NCBI GenBank assembly: GCA_015680685.1
Contig: MNCI01015984.1
Coordinates: 911,790 to 975,789, forward strand
DNA length: 64,000 nucleotides
Source of the DNA: Gnetum montanum
Lineage: Eukaryota > Streptophyta > Gnetopsida > Gnetales > Gnetaceae
Reading direction: 5' to 3'
Shown here: positions 1-10,306 of the stretch, in pieces
Position numbering within the stretch: the stretch's first letter is position 1
Layout of the letters: every line of letters begins with the position of its first letter
Notes under the pieces: model-generated
Databases searched by the model: none
What the model saw: the letters and a program-made list of their open reading frames with translations, nothing else
Told to the model about the DNA's origin: nothing
Position numbers and translations under genes: made by a program

Positions 1-299
1 ATTAAATAATTAAACTGAGTGAATGCTGCAATGATGAAGTAATCTTGATCTTTATTGCCGATCATGTGCGTGTCCAAGTACGTCACACTCGAATAAAGGT
101 TCTGTACAATTACAAGCATCACATTGCGGGCATGCACTTGGGAAAATATTCTAACTCCTACGGAAACAAACTGCAAGGGCTTTGCTGCAACTACTCGAAA
201 GATACCTAAGTGCGGTGGGTGCACACTTATTTATAGGCTAGAATAGACGTTGCATATATGGGGCTGCATATATGGGGCCTGATTAACCAGGATTCATCA
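1..299 (-). repeat. 3' LTR of element 1, partial
   Basis: Positions 1-299 align with 4541-4874, roughly nine bases in ten identical by eye, so this is the second LTR of the same element. The copies differ most in a short GGGGCCT-type repeat before the end: the right-hand LTR has more units than this one. On the minus strand the LTR begins TGATGAATCC at 299. A TATAAATA box lies on the minus strand near 226-233. Confidence 0.85.
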
Positions 300-314
300 T
301 ACCCCCACGACTGA
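300..314 (-). promoter_or_regulatory. polypurine tract of element 1
   Basis: Read on the minus strand, TCAGTCGTGGGGGTA directly precedes the LTR start TGATGAATCC. A G-rich purine run abutting the 3' LTR is the plus-strand DNA primer site of LTR retrotransposons. Element D has the same arrangement at 55602-55616, which supports the assignment. Confidence 0.75.
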
Positions 315-2753
315 ATAACAACTCGTCCTCAAGTCAAAGAAAGTGAGGAACAAACTCAATTGATTACAAAGTGGATAGGTATGGGATTATTGACTGACCA
401 AAAATTTATTCATGCCATAGCGGATATGACAAAAAAAAATTGGGACATAGACATAGAATTACAAAAATTTGTTGGAACTCATGTGGGTCCTAGTGGCAAT
501 GGCTCCTCCATGGATGCCTTTCCTTTGTCCTACGCTTTAGGCTTCTGAGATTGATACCATTGAAGAAGCACCTGACATTTTTTCTTTTCTATCTGAGATT
601 TATGAGCCGTCCATGCTGACGTTTGATACCATGCTGATGTTGCATGAGCCGTTTATGCCTCCCCTAGGTTGTTTGGTTGCAACTTGAGAAGGTCCTCCTT
701 ATTGTCTTCTTTTAGGGGCCATCTATAATCACACAAAGATCAATTGTTAGTAAGGCTATTGAAAAAAGTTCAATGATTTCATACCTTACTCATTGCCTTT
801 AATAAATGTTGAATTATTTGCTTAGTGTGATTTTAGAGTTAGACATGTTTTCGAGGAAGTTGCCCTAAAAGTTTAATGTCGGACTTGGTTTGTTTAGGTG
901 ACACATAAAAGGACCTAGTTTTGAAGAATGTTTGATAAAATGATGACAAGGGAAAGAATAGATTTGGCAATGAAGTACTCGGAGGGTATAAGATGATGTG
1001 GTGGTGTGAAACAAGTATAAATTACAAAAGTCACGCAAGTGGGTCCTCCCCAAAGCAGGTTCCAACCTATAATGCGCTTGCGTAACCACACCTTAAAATG
1101 TTCGTAGGCACTATAAGGGTTAAATGTAATCTATGCCAATGTAACAAAACACACACATGTTAATACCATCATGATGAGATATGAATTCAATGCTACACAA
1201 GACACGAGTCACAAATACATGAATAGCGAGATGGGATGAATCGGAGAAGGGATTGCAGAGATTGGGATGTGAGGTAACTGACTCAGGGCACAATGAATCT
1301 TAAGTGTAGGGCATGATTAATGTGTCATTAGCCTGTCGCTCCAAAATCAAGACCAAGTCCATTCCTCTGATCAGTGACATCGCATTGTTTCATCCAATGA
1401 TGAACAACCATAAGAGGACCATGACAATAAGGCATACGATCACTTGGCATTTTGTGCAAGGGAGGAGTGACTTGGAATTTCTTTGCAGCATACTTTTTGT
1501 TTGGCTGCTTTGGCACACTCTCTTCTTTTTTTTTTGAAGTAATCTTAATCTAGAGAAGCCACCTACCTTCAAGCATGGGTGCATGTCTTTCCAGTGACAC
1601 CCTAGAATAGTATTAGGTTCTTTATTGGGTGCCTTTAATACACTTACTCCCATTTTTCGTTAGATCTATAAGGATCTTAGTACAACCAGGCTGCATGATA
1701 GCACCTACAGATGTCACCAAAGAGAATCCACAAGTCTCCTTGATGTCACACCCTGGCCATTCCATCTTAGTCCATCCTTCTTTGCTCTGGGCATAATAAG
1801 CACAAAATTACTTTTAAGTTTCATGATGACAAGAATATCATCGTACCTAGAGTAGAACCTCTTATTAATAGAATGGTTGGGTGGATGTGGTGGGTTCACT
1901 GTCCAAATAATTAGTCACCTGAGATTTGATAGCATAGAATAACACCTCAACCAACGAGTCACATGAGTGGTTTATTCGCATATGAGATTACTCATAAAAA
2001 GATAAAAAGACAAAAAGATAAAACAATAAATTAAAAGGTGAAAAACTAGAAAACAAAAAGTTGAAAAATTAAAGAAACAGAAAAATATTTATTAATTCTA
2101 TGTTGTTAGAATGGAGGATACCCCCCATAGCTAAACGCTTAAGCATAGCTAGAATTAATAAATGGAAGGTTAGGATCCTTGCATGTCGAAAATATTGGGG
2201 CCTGGTCATACTTACCCCATTGGGGTTCACACACTTAATTAGAGTTGACATACTGGGGCAAGTTATAAGATGTGGTTAATTTATAAGGAGTTGACTCACT
2301 ATGGTACTTGTGATTGTAAGATGGTATGCAAGGAACAACATGTCTCCCCATGTGGCAATATTCATTGGGCCCCATGGTTGTTGGAGTATTAAGTGGTGGT
2401 CTTGATAAGGTAACATGAGACATTGGGTTTGAAGAGGAAGATGCACCACAGTGTTGGATTTGTGCTAAGTTGGCGAATGTAGTGGTTTCTGAACTATGGT
2501 GTCCCTTTCGACAGTCACATCTAAAGAAGGGATGCCTTCAATGTTGTAAAGGACCTCCACTGCTATTGACAGTAGCAACACAAGTAACGTTTGCGGGTTG
2601 GTGTTGTGGTGAAAAATNTGGGTATGGTCTAGTTGGCGGTGGCCTCCCCCACGACTGAGGTTTTTGCCACTATGGTTGAACCTGATATTTCTGTACGAAA
2701 TCTAGATGTAACATTCCTTCCTAATGCTCATGTAAATGTGACAAAACTGTACA
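315..2753 (-). pseudogene. degenerate internal region of element 1 between gag and the 3' LTR
   Basis: About 2.4 kb where pol would be expected. I find no DDE, YxDD or RNase H motifs on either strand. Short minus-strand frames remain, for example around 1640-1900, but none is recognisable. A purine-rich stretch with AAAAAGATAAAAAGA-type runs occupies 1995-2095. One base at 2618 is undetermined (n). The first about 130 bases after the polypurine tract resemble the same position in element D (a shared GGTATGGGATTATTGA), so the two are related families. Confidence 0.5.
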
Positions 2754-3889
2754 TTAGCCTTTGGGGTGATCGTATAGAAAGACGTTACATTGATATGTGA
2801 AATTGGCAATTGAGTTCTTATTCTTATTATCTTCTACCCTTTGTTTCGATTGTTGCGTGGTGTCCAGTCCTGTTTCTCGATTTGGCATAGTTCTTCCTCT
2901 AATAACATTGGCATATTCTCCACATATTTCATGTACCCAGTCCATCATCTTATTGATCTTTGCCTCAATTTCATCTAGTGATTGTAGGATTGGCAGAGAT
3001 GATTCCACCTCCTTGAAGTGAGTGGATTTCTCCTCTTCATGATCATGGACCCTTGTTAAGTTGAGATTTTGGTCCTGTTGAGAACTTTCAACGTTCTCCC
3101 ATTTGGCTATTTCTCCTTCTTCTTTTGCTACCCACTTAATAAGCTCTTGGAGTTGATGGGTTCATAGCTCATATAGTTGACCTTAGGCATACATCCCTAG
3201 GGTCTCCCTTGTTTCATTACGAAGCCCATCTATGATATGGTACATTAGCCTTTCCTCGGAGAACCCATGGGTTGAGCAGTTGTTTAACAGTGCATAATAT
3301 CTTTCTAAGGCCATGTCCAAGGGTTGATGTTGTGCTTTTTTCCATTCTTGGATTTGTCCCCTTAAGGCTAACACTCATAGGTTTGATATCTTTCATTGAA
3401 AAGTTCTAACATTGTCGGCCAACATCGAATTGATTTTGGTTTTAACGACCTATACCATACTTTTGCTTGGCCAACGAGTGTCAGAGGAAAGAGCTTGAGT
3501 TTTTGCCACCCATTATCAATATTGTTCCATGTACAGGCATCGTAGAGGGCTTGTAAATGTTATTGCGGATCTGAATCATAACCTCCTAAAAACTTGGGAA
3601 AGTTGTTTAAATCAAGCATGGGTAGACAACTTTGCTTACGATGCCTGTGGGCTATTCGAACAACCTCTTGTAATTCCATTAAGCTTGTAGTGGCCAGTAG
3701 GGGTTCATCGTCACTAGGTATGTTATGCAGTTGTGAGTTGGGATGATGTTGTTTGCGTTGATGCTCATAAGAGACCCCTTTGTCAAATTGGGTACTCCAA
3801 ACTTCATCTTCATTATCATATAATTTGTTGGTTCTCCAATGAGTTGTTCTACTAGTTGTTGCGTTGTCATAGTCTTGTGAGAGAGACAT
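2754..3889 (-). pseudogene. gag: gag of element 1 (Athila-like), decayed
   Basis: Nucleocapsid/capsid precursor of the element. Translation from ATG at 3889 gives an acidic N-terminal segment, then the capsid core with LTLVGQAKVWYRSLKPKSI, matching the Athila/Tat pattern of a small hydrophobic stretch, W(Y/L) and SI. After a frame change near 3374 comes a region with MALERYYALLNNCSTHGF, the equivalent of the ERYKELL..CPHHG motif of Athila gag. An in-frame TAA (about 3558) and at least one frameshift kill it. A helical segment (DEIEAKINKMMDWVHEIC) closes the frame near 2930-2990. No zinc knuckle was seen. Confidence 0.7.
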
Positions 3890-4008
3890 GGTTGTGAACT
3901 ATGTGTGACTTAACTGAATTTTAATTTAATTTATTTTCTAAAGGATATATCGTTAATACTTGTTACAACGATCTTGTATGATATAAATAATCTAGATAAC
4001 TAGCACCA

Positions 4009-4026
4009 TCCCCGGCAACGACGCCA
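4009..4026 (-). promoter_or_regulatory. primer-binding site, tRNA-Asp type
   Basis: On the minus strand, one base after the LTR end, the sequence is TGGCGTCGTTGCCGGGGA. This differs by one transition from the TGGCGCCGTTGCCGGGGA site, complementary to the 3' end of plant tRNA-Asp, that is used by Athila and several other plant gypsy elements. Its position fixes the element's orientation as minus. Confidence 0.85.
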
Positions 4027-4027
4027 A

Positions 4028-4874
4028 TGATGAGTGGCGAGGTACCCCTACACTCAACCATACGAATATGTGTGTTCACGCACGATTCGATTGAACTCTG
4101 TGAATAGGCTAGTTGAGGTATCTAGATTGTTACACGTTGACCGCAGTTCACTGTCTTCCCACCTCGACTAGTATTTGCTTTGTCACGTATGGTTTAGTCC
4201 AAAGTGAGGCGTATGATGTGATCCTAAACTAATGCTACTCCTAGAGACAATGGAAAATAATCTTGATTAAACTAATAAGCAATAGGAAATGATGTCTAAG
4301 CTAGCCTAAGTGCGATGAGCATCCGTTCCTTAATCATCTGTACACATCTTGGACCTCATGCACGACTTTTATTGGGATTACCAAGCGTAGATCCTAGGTA
4401 TGCTACTGGGTTACCAAGTAGTCACACTTAAATGCTTGTGATTAAGTCGTACTTATTTCGTAGTTAACAACAAGAATAGTAAATGATGGTAAAGAAATAT
4501 TAACTAAGAAAACAATAGATAACAATAATAATTAACAATAACAATTAAATAATTAAACTAAGTGAATGCTACAATGATGAAGTAATCTCGATCTTTATTG
4601 CTGATCATGTGCGTGTCCAAGTACGTCAGACTTGAATAAAGGTTTCATACAATTACAAGCATCACACTGCGGGCATGCACTTGGGAAAATAACCTAACTC
4701 ATATGGAAACAAACTACAAGGGCTTCGCTACAACTACTCGAAAGATACCTAAGTGTCGCAAGTGCACACTTATTTATAGGCTAGAATAGACGTTGCGGAT
4801 ACGGGGCCTAGTATACGCAGCGGGCTTAGTATACGGGACCTAGTATACGGGGCCTGGTTAACCACGATTCATCA
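4028..4874 (-). repeat. 5' LTR of element 1
   Basis: 847 bp, starting TGATGA and ending TCATCA on the plus strand, a perfect 6-bp terminal inverted repeat. The minus strand carries a TATAAATA box at 4778-4771 that would drive the element. The sense start of the LTR contains 4-5 degenerate copies of a TATACGGGGCCTAG-type unit (4795-4860). The end near 4028-4090 (GGTACCCC, CAACCATACGAAT) is shared with the LTR of element D at 54646, showing common descent. Confidence 0.87.
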
Positions 4875-6036
4875 ATACTAAAAAAACAAATATTAAAGAT
4901 TACAGGAAAAATTTATTCAAGATATTAAAAAATGATTCTTCGTGTTATCAGAAAATGGTTATTTGAGATATTCATAATGGTTCTTTGAGATATTAGAAAA
5001 AGATTCTTCAAAATACTATAAAAAGGTTTTTTAAGATACAAAAAAAAAAGGTTTTTAAGATACTATAAAATAATTCTATGAAATAACAGAAAATAGTTAT
5101 TTAAAATACGAAAAAATAATTCTTCAAAAAACTAGAAAATGAATTTTCAAGCTACCATAAAGATTCTTCAAGATATTAGAAAACGGTTATTCGAGATACC
5201 ATAAAATAATTCTTTTAGATATCAGAAAAAGTTTATTCAAGATACTAGAAAATGGTTCTTTAAGAATACCAGAAAATAATTTTTCGAGATACTAATAAAT
5301 AGTTTTTTGAGATACTATAAAAAGGTTCTTTAAGATATCAAAAAATGATTCTGTGAGATATTAGAAAATGATTCTTAAAGATATCAGAAGATGGTTTTTT
5401 TAGATACCAAAAAATGATTCTTTGAGGTACTAAAAAAAATTTTGTTCAAGATATTAGAAAAAGATTTTTTGATATACTAGAAAAAGATTTTTTAAGACAG
5501 GACCTAAAAAAGATTCTTTTGAAATACTAGAAAAATAATTTTTCAAAATACTAAAAAAAGGTTACTTGAAATATCAAAAAATAGTTTTTTGAAATACTAA
5601 CAAATAGATCTTTTAGATATCATAAATTAGTTATTCAAGATATCAGAAAATGGTTTTTAAAGATACTAGAAAATGGTTTTTAAAGATATCAGAAAAAGAT
5701 TTTTTAAGATATCAGAAAATGATTTTCTAAGATATTAAAAAAGGGTTTTTCGAGAAAATTTTTTTTCAAGATACTATGATATGAAAAAATGATTTTTTGA
5801 GATACTAGAATAAAGGTAATCAGAGATACTAGAAAAAGATTATTTAAGATACCAGAAAATGATTATTTAAGATAACACAAAAAATTCTTCAAGATACAAA
5901 TTTTTTTTGAGATACCAGAAATTGGTTGTCTAAGATACCATAAAATAATTATTCAAGATAATAGAAAAAGGTTTTTAAATGTAACAAAAAATGATTATTT
6001 GAGATATTAGAAAATAAATTTTTGAGATACCACAAA
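4875..6036. repeat. degenerate 23-bp minisatellite
   Basis: About 1.16 kb of AT-rich sequence made of roughly 50 imperfect units with a 23-bp period, each beginning AGATAYYAGAAAAT and ending TTCTTTR or TTTTTTR. The period is clearest at 5245-5420, where successive AGATA starts fall 23 bases apart. It is not a multiple of three and no long frame survives, so it is non-coding. The right edge runs into the C-family LTR and the left edge is the insertion site of element 1. It probably lies within or replaces the U3 part of that LTR. Confidence 0.8.
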
Positions 6037-7366
6037 GTTTTTCTAAGATATTACGCTCACCCTTAGTTGGGAGCATAGTCAACCTCTCTTGGAACGTAGT
6101 CAGCACTTAGCCATATTTTCCCAAATCTTGCCGAAGTCTGGGACTACGCTTTCACCAAGTCTAGAGCGTAGTTAAGTGAAGATGGTAAGAACAACCTCCA
6201 AAATCCTTCACAATGTAGTATCGACATTCGCATCAGCTCCAACACACCTCTAGTAGTGGCATTTATCTTATTTGCATCCCTCTTCTCCCCAAAAATTGTA
6301 ACTACGCTTAACAACGCTTCCCAGAGTGGATAGTGTAGTCCCGGAGCATAGTCTTCAAAAGTTGCATTTTTTGCATTTTCTTAGGTACATTGCAGTCTCC
6401 TTGCAACTCACACATGCAGTTGGTAGCATAGTCATAGTCTTTCGGCCTTGCAAAGTTAGTTAAAGCAAAACATAGGATAACACCACTTGCTTTAGTGGAG
6501 ATCGTAGTTAGGATTAGCGTAGGCCCAACTACCTCATAGCATAGTCTTAACTACCACACTGCCACATGGTGCTCGATCCACATTTTGGGCTAACCCTAGC
6601 CTTATAAATATCCCTGTGCCCCAATGGTTTAGGGGTGGGACAAGTTTGACATTTTAACATTTTGGCATTTGGCACTTAGCATTTTGGGCAAACGAGATCC
6701 AAAGGCATCGACAGAGAGGCAAAGTTGTGTTTCACAAGCCACCGTAGCCCCACTACAGCCATGTAGGATACCATAGCCCACGGTACACAACGGTGGCCAA
6801 CCCATCAAGCATGAACACCACGACGAGCACCAAACTTCATGGCCTAACACCATCGAGATTGTGACTATGCTCTCCATTGCACCTATTGTACACCACGTAC
6901 CTTCAAAACCCCTTTTGGAGCTAACTACACTCTACCCCATTTGGGATGGTGTTTTATTTCTCTCTCCTACATTTTATACATTTTCTTTGCATTTTTTGCA
7001 TTTATCATGTGTTGTCACATTGTAACTAAGATTAGGCAGTAGTCTCCATGGGTTGGCACCCTCATTTTGGCCAAAACCCTTGATTATGTTTGCCCCCATT
7101 CCATGACTATGCTCTACACTTAGCACTGTGAAACCCCGCTAGAACACTTAGCACCATTTCACATCATTTGCATTTGCATCTCGGCTAACCATGCCACCCC
7201 TGGTTATATCCACCGCCTCAATTGTAATCGACAAAGTCCTTGTTTGATTGACAAGAATGTTCAGAGTGCTTTGCCTCCATTTCCAATAGGCTCGTGGAGG
7301 TAGGGTTAGTCTATGCGTCTACAAACCCCTCGGTGATTCCAACCACTAACATTTTTGGTTGTTACA
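6037..7366 (+). repeat. C-family LTR (copy a), 5' truncated
   Basis: Aligns throughout with 41285-42574: CTCACCC..TAGTTGG near 6058, the TATA region, GCATTTGGCACTTAGCATTTTGG near 6665, and a terminus GATTCCAACCAC..TTACA. It ends in CA and is followed by a primer-binding site, so it is the 5' LTR of a plus-strand element. The left part of the LTR is replaced by the 23-bp minisatellite. It is dense in the motif GCATAGTC / GACTATGC on both strands. Confidence 0.75.
6603..6610 (+). promoter_or_regulatory. TATA box of C-family LTR copy a
   Basis: TATAAATA following the conserved CCCTAGCCT. The same box with the same preceding bases occurs in C LTR copies b (9735-9742) and c (41805-41812), 570-770 bases before each LTR end. 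This fits an LTR promoter with transcription starting a few tens of bases downstream. Confidence 0.65.
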
Positions 7367-7374
7367 AATTTTTT

Positions 7375-7392
7375 TGGCGTTAGAAGGAGGAC
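7375..7392 (+). promoter_or_regulatory. primer-binding site of C element
   Basis: TGGCGTTAGAAGGAGGAC begins 8 bases after the LTR end at 7366. The minus-strand A element has TGGCACTAGAAGGAGGGC at the equivalent place (30848-30830). Both families therefore use what looks like the same primer tRNA, which I cannot name from sequence alone. It is not the tRNA-Asp site of elements 1 and D. Confidence 0.65.
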
Positions 7393-7771
7393 TGTGCCAT
7401 TTTCTTCTTCAAGCTCTGTTATTCATTATCTTACATGCTCTCGGCAACCCATCAGTGTAGATTAAACCTTGTTGTTGTTCTTCCTGAGATCCCACATAGC
7501 AACCCAAATCGTGTCATTCTCCACTATTTTTTCTAAGTCTTCATTCTTTGAGCATAAAGAGCATAGTTGGTGTGGAGCGTAGTTACCTCTCAACGTAGAG
7601 AGAGTAGTCTTCATACTTAGCCAATTTTTTGTAGTTTTAACGCTTAGTTATTTTTTTGCAATTTTAACACTTAGCTGTTTTTCTGCATTTTTCAGACTTA
7701 GCCATTTTTTTGCGATTTTTAAACTTAGCCATTTTTTGCAAACAACAACTCTCAAAACTCAATTTGTGAAC
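7393..7771 (+). repeat. C element leader with 26-bp tandem repeat
   Basis: Untranslated leader between primer site and gag. At 7617-7741 there are about five imperfect copies of a 25-26 bp unit, ACTTAGCCATTTTTTTGCRA followed by TTTTA. No ORF or recognised gene is present. Confidence 0.55.
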
Positions 7772-8577
7772 ATGAACCTAGATCAACCTTCCATATCGAT
7801 GTCTAATATAATTAACACCTTCACCATTCACTGAGAGTATGCCACGCTCAACCACGAATAATACAACTTTGTTTGTGCCAAGATCCAAGCATGGTTACTT
7901 ATGGATTACCTTAACATAGAGGTAAAACAAGACTTCGAATGAGTCCACTGAGATGGATGAGAGTACATCCCTTCCTTTTTTGAAATAATTCCACTCATAG
8001 AGTCCTATCACTGGTTATTGCCCCAACTCATCCATGCAAATGAGCATGATGTATGGACCAACTATGAGGAAGCCTCATAGGAGGAAGAAGATGAGTTCGA
8101 AGGCCACTCCAAATACGAGGGTCCCCTTTACATCATCTTTCAACAACTACTCCCCAGTTTAGCCCCTCCTCTATTTGGTTCACCCATCCTCCACAAGATG
8201 GTAACCATGCTTGCATAGCCATTTTGTTGGAAACAATTATGCCTACCCAACCCAACATTCACATAGGAGCCATCTCCATGCCCTAAATGACTTAGGCATC
8301 TTACATCCTATCTGTCTTGTTAGCACCCTCCATAGTGAACCAACCCACACATGTGTGGTTGGCCCCAGCCACTATGCCCATGGCACAACTTACACAATAA
8401 GTGTCTTGTGTGGTCCCACAACTTGCAACTAGGTCATGGACCACACAATTGGTACATTGGGCAGCACAATCAACACAGCCTGATGCAACATCTTAGAGCT
8501 TGGATCAAGCATTCTAGCTCATCCAAACTGAAAGACCACTAATTTCAGGCTCCTGCAACTCAACATCAAATTTGTCT
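7772..8577 (+). pseudogene. gag: N-terminal gag fragment of C element
   Basis: Decayed frame from ATG 7772. Residues QYNFVCAKIQAWLL and IPSFFEIIPLIESYHWLLPQL match the A-family gag (QYNFICVKIQADLV and IPSPYDIIPLPEHYSELISQL at about 30050-29850 minus). An acidic EEEDEF stretch follows near 8080 and then a low-complexity Pro/His/Ser-rich part, as in A. Several in-frame stops (TGA, TAG) interrupt it. The rest of gag continues only after the inserted LTR, at 10307. Confidence 0.65.
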
Positions 8578-8589
8578 AGCTGTCAAAAC

Positions 8590-10306
8590 TTGGGAAAATT
8601 TTTTCTAAGTCTGATGTCACATTGTGCAACGTAGACATAGTAGCACACTAGGAGTCCTATTTTCACAAAAGTTTTCTAAGTCTACCTACTATGCTCCCCA
8701 GCACAGCTAGTGTAGCACATGTTTCCAAGGCTAGTTTGCACAAATGTCAAGCTGGAAGTGATCAAAGGACACTGAGGATGGACTAAATAGTTTAGCAAAT
8801 TTTCTATTTCCCAGGTTGTCAAGCTTACTATGCTCTTCGACTTGCCTAGCTTAACACATGTCCTAGTTTCCAGTCCACCCAAGTGCTAGGCTAGGAGTTG
8901 TCAAAGGTGCTTAGGATGGAAGAAATAGTTTGGAAAATTTTCTATCTTTTGGGCTTGTTATGCTCTGCTATGTTGCATAGCATAGACAACATAGTACAAG
9001 TTTTAGGGCTCAAATTTTTCTAAGTGTTGGACTAGAAGTCTGTCAAGCTATCTAGACATGGAAGGTGCATTTGGCAATTTTTTGACTTTTGAAGCTGCCT
9101 GTCTTGCTTCACCCTCAGAGTGTCATCAGGATGCCATGAAGAAACATTGTGAATTTTGTCAAAATTCATCAAAATGTGGATGCTACGCTCTGCTACACTA
9201 CATAGTGTACATAGCATGACAAACTGAAATTTGCAAAAGTTTTCTATATGTTCACGCTATGCTCTGCTACACTGTGTAGTGTAGATATTGTGACACTTGG
9301 AAAATGCCTCCGAATGCCTCCAGAAGCTCTTAGAACTCACCATCGACCTCCATTTCAGCTCTAACATCCCTTCGGTGACCAAGATCAACAATTTGCTTTT
9401 TTTTTTACACCCCCTATTGATTCCCAAAGTTGTCCCTATGCTTGACCCTACTCAGAAGAGGGGGAAGACGTAGTCCCAAAGCATGGGCTCCAAGTTGCAT
9501 TTGTTTTGGCATTGATTGTAGGTACCTAGTAGTCCCTTAGAATTTGGCACATGCAATTTGGGCAATGTGATCATAGTTTGGTAGAATTTCACTTCTTGTT
9601 CCTATCCTGTAGAGTGTGACATCATTGAGCTTGACACTTTGAGTGTAGCATGTTAGCGTGACTTGTTCACATTCATGCTATGTGGGACCCAAGCCACATG
9701 GCACTCAACCCACATCTCTTATCAATCCTAGCCCTATAAATACCCATTTAATCAACATTTTAGGAGTTGGTTGATGATTGATGAAATCACTCTAAGCATC
9801 TTCATCACTCCCACACTTGAGCATCATGACCCAACACCTGCACAACATGACAACTGTAAGCTCAACAGGTCTAGCCCCTTTTGTAGCTGCCAACACCACA
9901 TCCGCCACATCCCAGAGACTTTGACCACACTACCTTGTTATGCCCATTTGACACTGTGTACTAGTTCTATATATTATTTAATCAAGAGCTACGTTCCTTA
10001 ATCTTGGGGTGGTGCAATTCTTCACTTAAACTCTTGTTTCATTTTTCTCTAGCATTTTGTTTCAAATTCGAACATAATTTCTTGTGTCTTATACTACTAA
10101 TACACATGTTTTCTTGTTCATGATACTATTTTCAAACTTTTGCAAATGATTATTATTACACCATGTAAGTTCTTGTCTGATCGACTAGACCATTTAGGGC
10201 ACCTCGTTTCCATTTTCTCCAGCACGACCCTCCCACGAATTTGTGGTTAGGGTGTATGCCCAATGACCTCTCAATGTTCCAGCCACCGATGCTTTCAAAC
10301 ATCACA
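8590..10306 (+). repeat. second C-type LTR (copy b), inside gag
   Basis: The right part aligns with C LTR copies a and c: GTAGTCCCAAAGCAT near 9470, CCTAGCCCTATAAATACCC at 9726, GATCGACTAGACCATT near 10177 and a terminus GTTCCAGCCACCGATG..CATCACA. The left part (8590-9300) holds U3-like repeats built on TTTTCTAAGT and TACTATGCTC. It ends in CA at 10306, immediately followed by gag codons. There is no primer site after it and gag is interrupted by it, so it is best read as a nested solo LTR of a diverged C subfamily or a recombination product. The left edge is approximate. Confidence 0.6.

Larger units (their letters stand above)
1..4874 (-). mobile_element. Athila-like gag-only LTR retrotransposon (element 1)
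   Basis: A minus-strand Ty3/gypsy element with both LTRs, the left one cut by the window edge. Sense order is 5' LTR (4874 to 4028), tRNA-Asp-type primer-binding site (4026-4009), decayed gag (about 3889-2754), a non-pol stretch, a G-rich polypurine tract (314-300) and the 3' LTR (299 leftwards). The internal region is only about 3.7 kb and contains no reverse transcriptase, RNase H or integrase, so it is a non-autonomous or deleted derivative. It sits in the minisatellite at 4875; the base run ATACT after 4874 is a likely target-site duplicate, but the other flank is outside the window. Confidence 0.82.
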
